A stretch of 23,218 nt of DNA, taken from positions 561,929-585,146 of the forward strand of contig CACRSC010000032.1 in the NCBI GenBank assembly GCA_902651635.1. The letters are read 5' to 3'. The notes beneath the pieces were generated by a model that worked only from the letters and a program-made list of their open reading frames with translations, ran no database searches and had not been told where the DNA came from. Shown piece by piece: positions 1 to 7,560 of the stretch. The translations under genes and the position numbers were made by a program. Positions within the stretch are counted from its first letter, which is position 1, and every line of letters starts with the position of its first letter. This DNA comes from Mastigamoeba balamuthi. Taxonomy: Eukaryota > Evosea > Mastigamoebida > Mastigamoebidae.

Positions 1-20
1 GGGGGGGGGGGGGGGGGGGG
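1..20. other. poly-G run at window start
   Basis: Twenty consecutive G at the very first bases, followed by ordinary mixed sequence. This is most simply a contig end or sequencing/assembly artefact. It does not resemble a telomere repeat, because there is no repeating unit other than G. Confidence 0.8.
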
Positions 21-158
21 CCACACGCCACTTGTTCCCACAGGCGAGCAGGCACAAAGACAACGTTTACGCGAGCAATGAGGAGAAACCCCCTGGCCCC
101 CCCTTCCTCCCTCCCTCGAATGAGTTGACGCGACGATCGAGCCCCGGCGGCCGCAGTT

Positions 159-827
159 TTAGTGGCCGCGGGCACCCGCACTGAGTCGACGAGCTGAGAA
201 GCCCCCTCCCACCCCAACGTTGCTCCCGCAGACTCGCAGGCGCTCACCCAGCGCGGGAGTGACGCCGGGGAGCGCCCCGGAAAGAGCCCACCCCCAGCCC
301 TCCCATGCGAGTAGGCGTGGCGATCGATTCCCGGCGGGGTCTAACTTTCTTGTCGCGCAGCCTCGGGGGGCGCGAGGGCGAGGGCGAGGGAGCGGCGCAC
401 CCAAGCGGCGGCGGCTGACGCTCTTGAGGGCCGCCGCGTCGAGGGGCTGCGCGGGGGCGGCCTCCGCAGCGCCGTCGGGGAGGAGGAGGGGCTCGGGGAG
501 GGCGTCGCCCTCGGGGACCACGCGGAGGGCGTCCCCGTCGGCAGCGGCGTCGCAGACACGCCTGTAGGGGTCGAGGACCACGAGGCCCGCGCGGAGGAGG
601 GCGCGGGAGTCGGCCGGGGGGCCTGCGGGGGCGGAGGAGGGGCCAGAGGGGCCCGAGGGGCCCGAGGGGCGGCGGCCGATGTAGAGGGGCTGCAGCTCGT
701 CGCGGTAGAGGCCCGCCGCCTCGCAGTAGCGCGCGCACGAGACAAAGGCCAGCCAGCGCAGCAGCTGGCCCCCGGCCCCCACGTGCACCGCGATCGTCTT
801 GTCGCGCACGCTCACCACCACGCGCAT
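159..827 (-). CDS. Probable 5' exon of a histidine ammonia-lyase / Par3-HAL N-terminal domain protein (partial)
   Basis: The first ~115 residues resemble the Par3/HAL N-terminal domain: a beta-rich start (MRVVVSVRDKTIAVHV), then RWLAF..CARYCEAAGL, a Gly/Pro/Ser linker, LDPYRRVCDAAADGDALRVV and PEGDALPE. In animal HAL the equivalent segment ends with an EGDA motif, which favours HAL over Par3. HAL deaminates histidine to urocanate; its catalytic core with the Ala-Ser-Gly MIO motif is not present here. After about residue 140 the reading becomes low-complexity Arg/Pro and then unlike protein, so the real exon probably ends near 390-420 at a GT donor. The rest of the gene would lie left of the window. 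The ATG at 827 starts the recognisable domain directly. Very high GC. Another protein carrying this domain is possible. Confidence 0.42.
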   Translation of the reverse strand: MRVVVSVRDKTIAVHVGAGGQLLRWLAFVSCARYCEAAGLYRDELQPLYIGRRPSGPSGPSGPSSAPAGPPADSRALLRAGLVVLDPYRRVCDAAADGDALRVVPEGDALPEPLLLPDGAAEAAPAQPLDAAALKSVSRRRLGAPLPRPRPRAPRGCATRKLDPAGNRSPRLLAWEGWGWALSGALPGVTPALGERLRVCGSNVGVGGGFSARRLSAGARGH

Positions 828-1025
828 CTGCTCGCCTGCTGCCCCTATTTTTGGCGCACAGATATCCAGATATCACCCATGAGATATCTCCCTGATTCGC
901 GCATCTTGTTTATCTCATGCTTCTGATCTTCCGACAAAAAAAGTGTGGTTGGGCTCCGTGAGTGGCGGGTGCGCTGAGTCCGGGGTCGTCTGAATTGAAT
1001 CAAAGGAAGAAAAAGAAGAAAATTT
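828..1025. promoter_or_regulatory. Intergenic spacer with three GATATC palindromes upstream of the HAL-like exon
   Basis: The spacer between the HAL-like start and the tRNA 3' end carries GATATC at 861-866, 869-874 and 883-888, just 34-61 bp upstream of the ATG at 827. The same 6-mer lies 17 bp upstream of the phosphatase ATG (1176-1181) and about 175 bp upstream of the SRRM2-like ATG (7415-7420). A promoter or transcription-factor role is inference. Confidence 0.35.
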
Positions 1026-1097
1026 GGAGGTTCGGGGCTTCGATCCCCGTGCCTCTCCCATGCCAAGGGAGTGCTCTACCAAGTGAGCTAAACCCCC
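1026..1097 (-). tRNA. tRNA-Ala, anticodon GGC
   Basis: Read on the minus strand, all four arms form without mismatches in 72 nt: acceptor GGGGGTT/AACCTCC, D stem GCTC/GAGC with an 8-nt GG-containing loop, anticodon stem CTCCC/GGGAG around TTGGCAT, variable loop AGGCA, and T stem CGGGG/CCCCG around ATCGAAG. The acceptor stem has G3:U70, the classic alanine identity pair, and the anticodon reads GGC (Ala). There is no encoded CCA. Internal A and B boxes are recognisable (TAGCTCACTTGG, GGGATCGAAGCCC). A T-rich stretch with TTTT follows immediately 3', as expected for Pol III termination. The body resembles cytosolic eukaryotic tRNA-Ala, which normally has anticodon AGC. Confidence 0.9.
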
Positions 1098-1197
1098 ACT
1101 TCACAGCAGGTTCCAATCGCGCAGGCGCAGGCCGCCCCGTCGCCGCCGCTCCCCCCACACTGCACCAGTAATACTGATATCACAACCCCCCGCCGCC

Positions 1198-1821
1198 ATG
1201 AGCGAGGTGCGAGCGCGTGCCGTCTACCTGGGGTCGATGGAGGACGCGCGGGACGCAGCGCTGCTGGACTCGCTGGGCGTGACCCGCGTGCTCAACTGCG
1301 CTGCCGAGTGCCCGTGCTTCTACGAGGGCGCCCCTCTCTCGCGGCCCCTCCGCTACCTGCATCTCCCGCTCGCCGACGCCCGCGACCAGCCGCTCCTCCC
1401 GCACGTCCGCTCCGCCGTCCGCTTCCTCGCTGGCGCCTGCCCCGGCGACGCAGCGCTCGTGCACTGCGTGTCGGGCGTCTCGCGGGCCCCGAGCGTCCTC
1501 GTCGCTGCGCTCATGTGCGCAGAGCACGCGACCCTCGCACGGGCCCTCGGCGACGTCCTCGAGGCCCGCCCCCAGGTCTGCCCCAACGAGGGCTTCCTGC
1601 GCCAGCTCGTCGAGCTCGACCGCGCGCTGTCGCCCAGCGGGGCGGCGCCGTCGGTGACGCTCGACGCGCTGCTCGCCCGCGTACTCGCCCGCTCGGGCTT
1701 CGACGAGCAGCGCGCACGCACGGCCCTCCGGCTGTGCGGCAACGACGTCGACGCTGCCGTCGAGCTGCTGCGCGACCAGGACGACGACGCCAGCGACGGC
1801 GCCGCTGGCGCGGCGCCGTAG
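1198..1821 (+). CDS. Dual-specificity protein phosphatase with C-terminal UBA-like domain
   Basis: A 207-residue intronless protein. Residues ~5-140 form a cysteine-dependent dual-specificity phosphatase domain that removes phosphate from Tyr/Ser/Thr. The P-loop signature HCVSGVSRAPS has nucleophile Cys90 and Arg96. The general acid is probably Asp60 (LPLADARD), and the conserved PNEGFLRQL helix follows. Residues ~152-194 (VTLDALLARVLARSGFDEQR through GNDVDAAVELLRDQ) match the three-helix UBA pattern, which in other proteins binds ubiquitin; this is an unusual partner for a DUSP. The tail is Asp/Ala-rich. The ATG sits in a favourable context (CCGCCGCCATGAGC), with GATATC 17 bp upstream and the tRNA 5' end 100 bp away on the other strand. 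It ends with TAG. The common Ser after the catalytic Arg is Ala97 here. Confidence 0.88.
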   Translation: MSEVRARAVYLGSMEDARDAALLDSLGVTRVLNCAAECPCFYEGAPLSRPLRYLHLPLADARDQPLLPHVRSAVRFLAGACPGDAALVHCVSGVSRAPSVLVAALMCAEHATLARALGDVLEARPQVCPNEGFLRQLVELDRALSPSGAAPSVTLDALLARVLARSGFDEQRARTALRLCGNDVDAAVELLRDQDDDASDGAAGAAP

Positions 1822-2717
1822 CCGAGCGGTGGGGGGCAATTGAGAAATGAAGAAAAACTAAGTGGCTGCCAAAAACTAAGTGCCGGCAGGGCTGCGCTGT
1901 ACGGCGATCAAGCCAGCGGCAAACGATGGCCGCAGGGGAAACTACTGACTGCCAAATGCGCGTGCATCTTCGGTGGCCTAGTGTTCGAGCGAGGCGTTGT
2001 ACCGAAACAACTGATCGCGACACACAAAATAAGTGGGGGAGGGCTGTGCGTGCGGCGTTCAAGCCAGCGGCCCATGGGATGCAAGTGGGCCTCCTGGCTG
2101 CTTAACGCATGCGCATCTCTTTCGCACCCGCAGTAAGAAGCCGGCCGCACGAGAGTGAGCGGCGGTCCTAACGAAAAGTGCGCCCCACGACGGGGCAGCA
2201 TTTGTTGGCACTTGGACTGAAAAGAACAGCTGATTGTGCCTACAAACCACTGTTATGGGACACACCTCCCCCGCAAATCCCTTCACTGCTGGTCCATTTA
2301 CACAGGCCAGAGAGCATTCACAGGACGAGCCTGTGGAGGTTGCGTTGGAACCCGACAAACACCACAGGTACGACAGTCAATGATGCAAATCATGCGAATT
2401 TTCCTCCCTGCTCGTATCTGCCCGGCAGATTCCCTGTGCCCAGTTATTAATGACAAGCGTCATGCGTATGCAAGTGCAGGAGGAACACTGTAGTGAATTC
2501 CAAGGTCGGTTCTCTCGGGCGTCCACTAGCGCCGGTGCTTTCGGTGATGAACTCCGCATCAACATCAACGGCTCCAGTTTCCTCTCTTGTAGCCAGAACA
2601 GCAGAAAAACGCGATAACGACCACTGAATTGCAGGCACGGCGATTCGGTTCATTTATTTCCATCGGCCCTGTGGCGACAGTCGACGACCAGCAGGAAGGG
2701 TCCCAGCACCGCCAGCA
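1822..2717. repeat. Intergenic region with a diverged ~100-bp direct duplication
   Basis: No credible gene is seen between the phosphatase and the LRR gene. Two related segments occur at about 1875-1971 and 2026-2123. Both run from AA(C)TAAGTG through a G-rich patch, GCG..TCAAGCCAGCGGC and a middle part to GC(A)TGCGCATCT-like ends. The shared core TCAAGCCAGCGGC is exact. A further AAACTAAGTG copy lies near 1855. From 2124 to 2717 I see no gene, RNA or repeat that I can support. Confidence 0.5.
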
Positions 2718-4571
2718 ATGTCCGGGAACAGCCAGCAGCCACAGCAGAGGTGCAGGGCGGTGCAGGCGACAACCGACATTCTAGCTGTGGTCCCCGACGC
2801 CTGCGTTGCCACGTCGCTGCTGCCGCTGCTCAGCACACGCGACCTCTGCGCCCTGTGCCGCACGTGCAGGCGCCTGAGGGCCCTCTGCCACGCCCAGCAG
2901 CACCTCTGGGAGTCCCTCACTGTGCGCTGCAGCAGCCAGGCCCTCCTCCTCGCGCTGGCGCCTCAGCTGCGCCCCCAGGTGGTTCGCAGCCTCGAGCGTA
3001 CGGCCCGCGCCCCGAGTCCCTGCTGCTCGCACGCTGCTCACCTGCTGCCTCTGCTGCTCGTTCCCTCGGCAGTATACAACGTGGGAGACATGGCCCTGGG
3101 CGTCGCGGTGGCCTCTGTGGGGCAGGGGCTGCGCCAGCTCTGCTTCTGCGGCTGCCCGGCCCTCACAGACGCCGCCGTCAGCGCCCTGCCTGTCGTGTGC
3201 CCTGCGCTCGAAGAGGTCAAGCTCACCAGGTGCCCTCGACTGGGCGCCGCGGGGACCACCGCCCTGGCCCGCGCGTGTGGCTGCCGACTGCGCAGCCTCA
3301 GCGAGGAGAGCTGCGACGAGGGCGCTGGCAGAGGCCTCCTGACGGGACTCAAGAAGGCGCTGCTCCGCGGAGGCGCAGGCGCTGCGCTGCCCCTCGAGTC
3401 GTTCAGCAGCGACTCGCTGACGCTCAGCGACATCTGCACGACCTTCGCGGCGCGGCCCGGGGCCTTCGGGGTCCTCAGCGACCTCGAGGTCAAATGGGGC
3501 CTGTGGGAGAGGGACAGCACGGCAGCCCTGGCGGCCATCGCCATGGCGTGCCCCGCCCTCACGCGCCTGCGCTTTGACTACCAGGCGACCTGCGCCGGGG
3601 CTGCTGCCCTGCGCGCGTGCTGCCCGTTGCTGAGCGACATCACAATGGTGACAACCGAGGACGATCAGCTGGCCCCCGCGCTGCTGCTCGGGCCGCGACT
3701 ACGCTATCTGAGCGTCGAGGGCGCGCTCGACACCGCGGCGCTCAGCCGAGGCCTGGGGCAGTGCACGGCGACACTCGGGGCGCTGCAGCTCGGGAGCATC
3801 GATTACCCCGTGGGCCTCACAGCGGCCCTGGCGGCGGCCATCGCAGCCCTGGGCAGCCTCAGGGAGCTCACCCTCGTGTGTCCCCGCCAGACTGCCGCTG
3901 ACTCGACCGCGGTGGCTGAGCTTGCCAGGGGTGTGGCCCTCGAGGAGATCGAGCTCGACGGCCTGGCGCTGACGGAGGAGCTGGCGGGCGGCTCTGCGTT
4001 ATCGTCCTTGATAGTGTTGACGCTGCGGAGCATGGCCACCATGGACGCGGCACTGGCGAGGCTGCGCACCGGCCGCATGAATACCCTCGTATTGGATTCG
4101 TGCACGGGGTGCACAGTGGATGGCGTGTCGGCGTTGCTGGACCGCGCGGCAGGCGGCCTCGTTTCGCTGTTTGTAGTCGAGATGCGCGGGGGCCTGGGCG
4201 ACGATATTGCGGCCGCAGCGCTGGTGCCCCGCCTCAGCGCGATGCCGAGGCTCGCGGTGCTGTGGCTGGGGCTGCTGGACGCCACCGACACGGGTGCCCT
4301 GATGCTGGCGACGGCGTGCAGCCGCGTGGAGGAGCTGCAGGTGAACATGCCGCTGATGACAGTCGTGGGGGTCCGCGCCCTTCTGAGGGGCGCCCTGCGC
4401 GCCAGCACTGTGGGCTTGGGGGTCTGTTCCTCCTCGATCGAGAGGGCGCTGCTGGACGTGGGGCCTGCCGTCACGCAGGTGGCGCTGGACCCCACACTGG
4501 AGTGCGATGTCCAGGCGTCTGGGCTTGCAGATAGGCGGCCGTGCGTGGAAATCCTCTACGAGAGCTGGTGA
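2718..4571 (+). CDS. F-box-like / leucine-rich-repeat protein
   Basis: A 617-residue single-exon protein. Residues ~22-68 (VVPDACVATSLLPLLSTRDL, then CRTCRRLRALCHA and HLWESLTV) fit an F-box: a short helix, a DL dipeptide, a Cys/Arg helix and a terminal LW. The rest holds irregular leucine-rich repeats of the cysteine-containing FBXL/AMN1 type, for example LRQLCFCGCPALTDAAVSAL, LEEVKLTRCPRLGAAG, LRELTLVC and LEEIELDGLALTEEL. Proteins of this layout usually act as substrate receptors of SCF ubiquitin ligases, with the F-box binding Skp1 and the LRRs binding substrate. A ubiquitin role is therefore inferred. The sequence is GC-rich with strong codon bias, has no frame breaks and ends in TGA. 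The start is the first ATG that includes the F-box. Confidence 0.8.
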   Translation: MSGNSQQPQQRCRAVQATTDILAVVPDACVATSLLPLLSTRDLCALCRTCRRLRALCHAQQHLWESLTVRCSSQALLLALAPQLRPQVVRSLERTARAPSPCCSHAAHLLPLLLVPSAVYNVGDMALGVAVASVGQGLRQLCFCGCPALTDAAVSALPVVCPALEEVKLTRCPRLGAAGTTALARACGCRLRSLSEESCDEGAGRGLLTGLKKALLRGGAGAALPLESFSSDSLTLSDICTTFAARPGAFGVLSDLEVKWGLWERDSTAALAAIAMACPALTRLRFDYQATCAGAAALRACCPLLSDITMVTTEDDQLAPALLLGPRLRYLSVEGALDTAALSRGLGQCTATLGALQLGSIDYPVGLTAALAAAIAALGSLRELTLVCPRQTAADSTAVAELARGVALEEIELDGLALTEELAGGSALSSLIVLTLRSMATMDAALARLRTGRMNTLVLDSCTGCTVDGVSALLDRAAGGLVSLFVVEMRGGLGDDIAAAALVPRLSAMPRLAVLWLGLLDATDTGALMLATACSRVEELQVNMPLMTVVGVRALLRGALRASTVGLGVCSSSIERALLDVGPAVTQVALDPTLECDVQASGLADRRPCVEILYESW

Positions 4572-4922
4572 GGGGCCTGCACTGCGCGGCCACCAGGGAC
4601 ATCAGGATTAAAACTCGGATGGGCAATTGAACCTCGCTCACCAGCACAGCCCCAACAACAGCACGAATGCTCGTTTGCTGCCCGATTACTGAGATCAAAC
4701 TGGTCCCCCCCTTCATGCGCTGGCACTCACCAGGTCTGCCCCGCCTCTAGGCACACCTGGCGTCCCTGAGCCTGCCCCTGTGTCGACGATATTCTCGCCG
4801 TCCGTTTCCGGATCTCTGCCCACCAAAAATAGCAGCTCTCCCCCAAGCGGAACAGCCGCAGCACACAAACGAGGGCCCCTGGGCGATCGCCGCATCTTCC
4901 CGCGCGCCGCGCCCTCGCTGCG
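4572..4922. other. Spacer between LRR gene and PSI-domain gene
   Basis: It contains ATTAAA at 4606-4611, a possible polyadenylation signal for the LRR gene. ATG codons at 4667 and 4715 could belong to a 5' exon of the next gene. A splice from CACCAG|GTCTGC (after 4715) to the AG before TGCTGGTGG is phase-compatible but not compelling. No separate gene is seen. Confidence 0.4.
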
Positions 4923-5394
4923 GTGCTCGTGGCGCTCGCAGTGCTGGTGGCGGAAGCGTCGGGAGGCACGCCGCGCGACTACTGCAGCAGCGGGAGCACC
5001 TGCGACGAGTGCGCAGCCCTCGGCGGCTGCTCCTGGTGCCTCTCGGCCTCCTGTACGCACAACGCAGCGCCACCCCACGCGCTGACAGGGCCCGCGCAGC
5101 TGTGCTGGCGTGCGAGAGCAACACGACCGCGGCGTGCGAGGCGCAGCAGTGCAGCACGTCGTCGGCGTCGCGGGAGCCCTACCAGAAGCCTCCGCTAAGT
5201 GCGTAGCCCCGTGGTGCCCCACACACGCTCACCCGCTCGCACATCGACACCAGACGCGAGGACGACGGCGCTGGCTGTGCTGGTCCCCCCGGTGGTGTTT
5301 GCGAGCATCACCGCGGTGGCGTTCCTCCTCGTGCCTCTGCTCGAGCGGTGCGCAGCGCTCTCGCCCTCCCGCAGCCCCCGCAACGCTCAGCTGA
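4923..5394 (+). CDS. Small PSI-domain single-pass membrane protein (spliced, PTTG1IP-like layout)
   Basis: Three short exons link in phase: up to 5052, 5100-5198 and 5254 onward. The introns are 47 bp (GTACGC..GCGCAG) and 55 bp (GTGCGT..ACCAG). The product starts with a hydrophobic leader (LVALAVLVAEASG), then a cysteine-rich PSI-like module (YCSSGSTCDECAALGGCSWC, then LACESNTTAACEAQQC). A transmembrane helix (LAVLVPPVVFASITAVAF) and a basic end follow. This order matches PTTG1IP-type proteins: signal, PSI, TM, short cytosolic tail. The function is not inferred beyond membrane localisation. No in-frame ATG precedes the leader, so the start is unresolved (upstream exon, or broken). The end is also uncertain: a donor at 5348 joined to an acceptor at 5390 gives a stop at 5392-5394. 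The gene is convergent with the next one. Confidence 0.5.
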
Positions 5395-5538
5395 CGCGCA
5401 CAACAGACGGACCCCGATCGTGCGACCACAGCCGCAGCCCTGAGGCCCGGGCAGCGCAAGGCGCACAGCGCACAGCGCACGAATACAACGCACGCGAGAC
5501 CCAGAAACAATTGATTGTGGACAGTCCGTTCGGGGCCC

Positions 5539-6299
5539 TCAGGGCGAGTCGTGGCGGCGGCGCTTGGGCGTCGGGCTCCTCGAGGGCGACGGCGACCTCG
5601 ACGACGCCGACGAGTACGACGACGACGACGACGACGAAACGGACCCCGACTCCGAGTCCGAGCCCGAGGAGGAGGACGAGGACGAGGACGACGAGGACCC
5701 CGAGCGGGCGCGGTGCCTGCGCCTCAGCCTTATGTCGCTCCTCGCGACCGCCCTGCGCGCCCTCTCCTTCTCGGCCTCGCTGTCGCTGCCGCTGGCGGCT
5801 GCAGCGGCCTTGGCCTTGGCCTTGTCGCCCGACTCCCTCGTGGGGGCCTTGGCCTTGTCGCCCGACTCCCTCGTGGGGGCCTTGGCCTTGTCGCACGACT
5901 CCCTCGCGGGCGGCTGCGGCTGCTTGGGGGCGGTGGCCCTGGGCTGCCTGTCCGCGGCGTCCCTGCGGTCGGCGCTGTGCTCCCTGGCCCTCTCCCTGCC
6001 CCTGTCCTTGTCGTCGCCGCGCTCCCTGGGCCTCTCCCTGCTCCTGTCCCTGCTCCTCTCCCTCTCCCTCTCCCTGCTCCTGTCCCTGGGCCTGTCGCTC
6101 TCCTTCTTGGTCGCGGCGTCAGCGGGCCTGCGGTCTGCGCGGTGCTTCCCGGCGTCGTCGCTGTCGCTGGCGGCGGCCCTGCTGTCCCTGTAGTCCCTCG
6201 ACGGCTGCGCAGCCCTCGGGTCCCTGCGCTGCTGCTCGCGCTCCCCCTGGGGCGCCCTCTCTCTCTCCCTCTCCCTCTCCCTGCTCTCGGCGCCCCTGG

Positions 6300-6330
<31 letters not shown>

Positions 6331-7242
6331 GGCTGCGGCGGTGTGCTCGTCCCTCCTGCCGCCGTCCCTGGGCCTCGAGGCCGACCTGGACCTGGACCTC
6401 GACGGCGACCTCGAGGCCCTGCGGCTGCCGCGCCTCTGCTGCTTCTGCTCGCGCCCGCTGTCGCTGTCGCTGCCGCTGCCGCTCTCGCTCATGGGCGACG
6501 CCGACCGCTGCCTCGCAGGCGCCCCCTTGCTCGCGCCCGGGGCCTCGGCAGCCCCGGGGGCGCCGGCCCTGGCGGCCCTGCGCTGGTCCTTGAGGCGCTG
6601 GCGCTCCTTCCTGCGCTCCTCGCGCTCCCTGCGGCGCTGCTCCCGCCGCTGCGCCTTCTCCGCACGCGCCCTCTCGCGCTCGGCCTCGCGCGCAGCCAGG
6701 GCCCGCTCCTCCTCGCGCGCCACGCCCTCGAGCACGCGCTGCTTCTGCGCCTCGACGCGGCGCCTGGCGGCCTCCTCGCGGCGCTGCTCCTGCAGCTCCC
6801 TGTTGAACGCGCTGCCCTCCTCGTAGTCGGCCCCGATGCCCAGCGCCTCCCGTGCCGCACGCACCTCCGCCTCCTTCCGCTCCGCCTGCGCGTGCGTGTC
6901 CCGCTCGCCCTCTGCTGCTGCTGCTGCCGGGGTGCTCTCCTGCTGGCTGAGGAGCTCGGCGCGGCGGGCGTCGAGGAGCTGCGAGAGGTCGGCGTCGCTG
7001 AGGTGCGGGCGGTCGAGGCGCTGCTGCTCGGCCCAGAGGAGCAGCTGCAGCTCCACGCGCCGCTGCCGCTGGTGCGCAAGGATGGCAGGGTCCGCGCGCG
7101 GGGGCGGCGGGGGCGCGCAGGGGGCCGAGGCGAGGGGCTTGCGGGGGGCGGCGAGGGCGGGGCGGATGTGCGAGAGGTTGCGCTGTATGTACCCGTTGGT
7201 CCCCGTGCCCCGCGGCGTCCGCAGCCCGATGTTGTTGTACAT
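5539..7242 (-). CDS. SRRM2/CWC21-like: SRRM2/Cwc21-family spliceosome-associated SR-related protein
   Basis: A 567-residue single-exon protein. The N-terminus MYNNIGLRTPRGTGTNGYIQ matches the invariant start of SRRM2 (SRm300)/Cwc21, which contacts Prp8 in the catalytic spliceosome. Residues ~51-100 (DPAILAHQRQRRVELQL and onward) are the cwf21 domain. A long charged Arg/Glu coiled region (~115-225) follows, then RS/SR-rich tracts, a Gln run (~306-314) and RE repeats. It ends in an RS/acidic-Ser region ending SPTPKRRRHDSP. Three 11-residue repeats (KAPTRESGDKA type) lie near residues 445-478. The protein is nuclear, and its abundance of introns in neighbours is consistent with an active spliceosome. 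The 5' leader holds a CT/GA tract directly before the ATG. Confidence 0.9.
5814..5912 (+). repeat. 33-bp tandem repeat, 3 copies, inside the SRRM2-like gene
   Basis: Three near-identical 33-bp units (CCTTGGCCTTGTCGC..GACTCCCTCG) encode KAPTRESGDKA on the minus strand. The third copy differs at a few bases (CGCAC for CGCCC, GCGGG for GTGGG). This keeps frame and is a recent in-frame expansion of the disordered region. Confidence 0.85.
6301..6327 (+). repeat. (CTG)9 microsatellite encoding polyglutamine
   Basis: A pure CTG triplet run, read as CAG on the minus strand, encodes the Gln stretch of the SRRM2-like protein. Confidence 0.85.
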
Positions 7243-7560
7243 CTCTCTCTCTCTCCTGTGGCTGGTCGCTCTCTGCTCTCTCTCTGGCGCGGGGGCTCTG
7301 CTCTGCTCTCTGTGCTCTCTGGGCTCTGGGGGAGGTCCCTCCGCGCGGAAAAGAGTAAAAGAAGCCCCCCAGATTCCGCAGTGGAAAAGTATCTCGAGTG
7401 ACGTGCAAAGATTTGATATCTGCCAATTTCGCTTCGGCAGATTCGCTGCGGCACCAGCAGTAAAGGGATCCCCTGTATGAACCCAGAACCCTGCATGGCT
7501 TGGAGCCCATGGCCCATGACATTGGCCTGCTGAACTGGCAGAGGCGAGAGGAAGAGGGAT
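7243..7560. promoter_or_regulatory. 5' region of the SRRM2-like gene and GC boundary
   Basis: A CT-rich microsatellite begins at 7243, one base upstream of the minus-strand ATG, and continues in looser form to about 7330. A GATATC occurs at 7415-7420. GC content starts to fall around 7350-7480. No other gene is seen. Confidence 0.45.

Noticed and set aside
1-20. Telomere
   Set aside because: Pure G without a repeating unit is more likely an artefact of sequencing or assembly.
1180-2062. Minus-strand frames across the phosphatase gene
   Set aside because: Shadow frames of a GC-rich gene; no motifs, while the plus strand has the HCxxGxxR signature.
5515-7401. Long plus-strand open frames (up to ~600 codons) opposite the SRRM2-like gene, including Leu-rich ones that look like membrane proteins
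   Set aside because: They are mirrors of the Arg/Ser/Glu-rich repeats in very GC-rich DNA; the minus strand has the conserved SRRM2/Cwc21 start and cwf21 domain.
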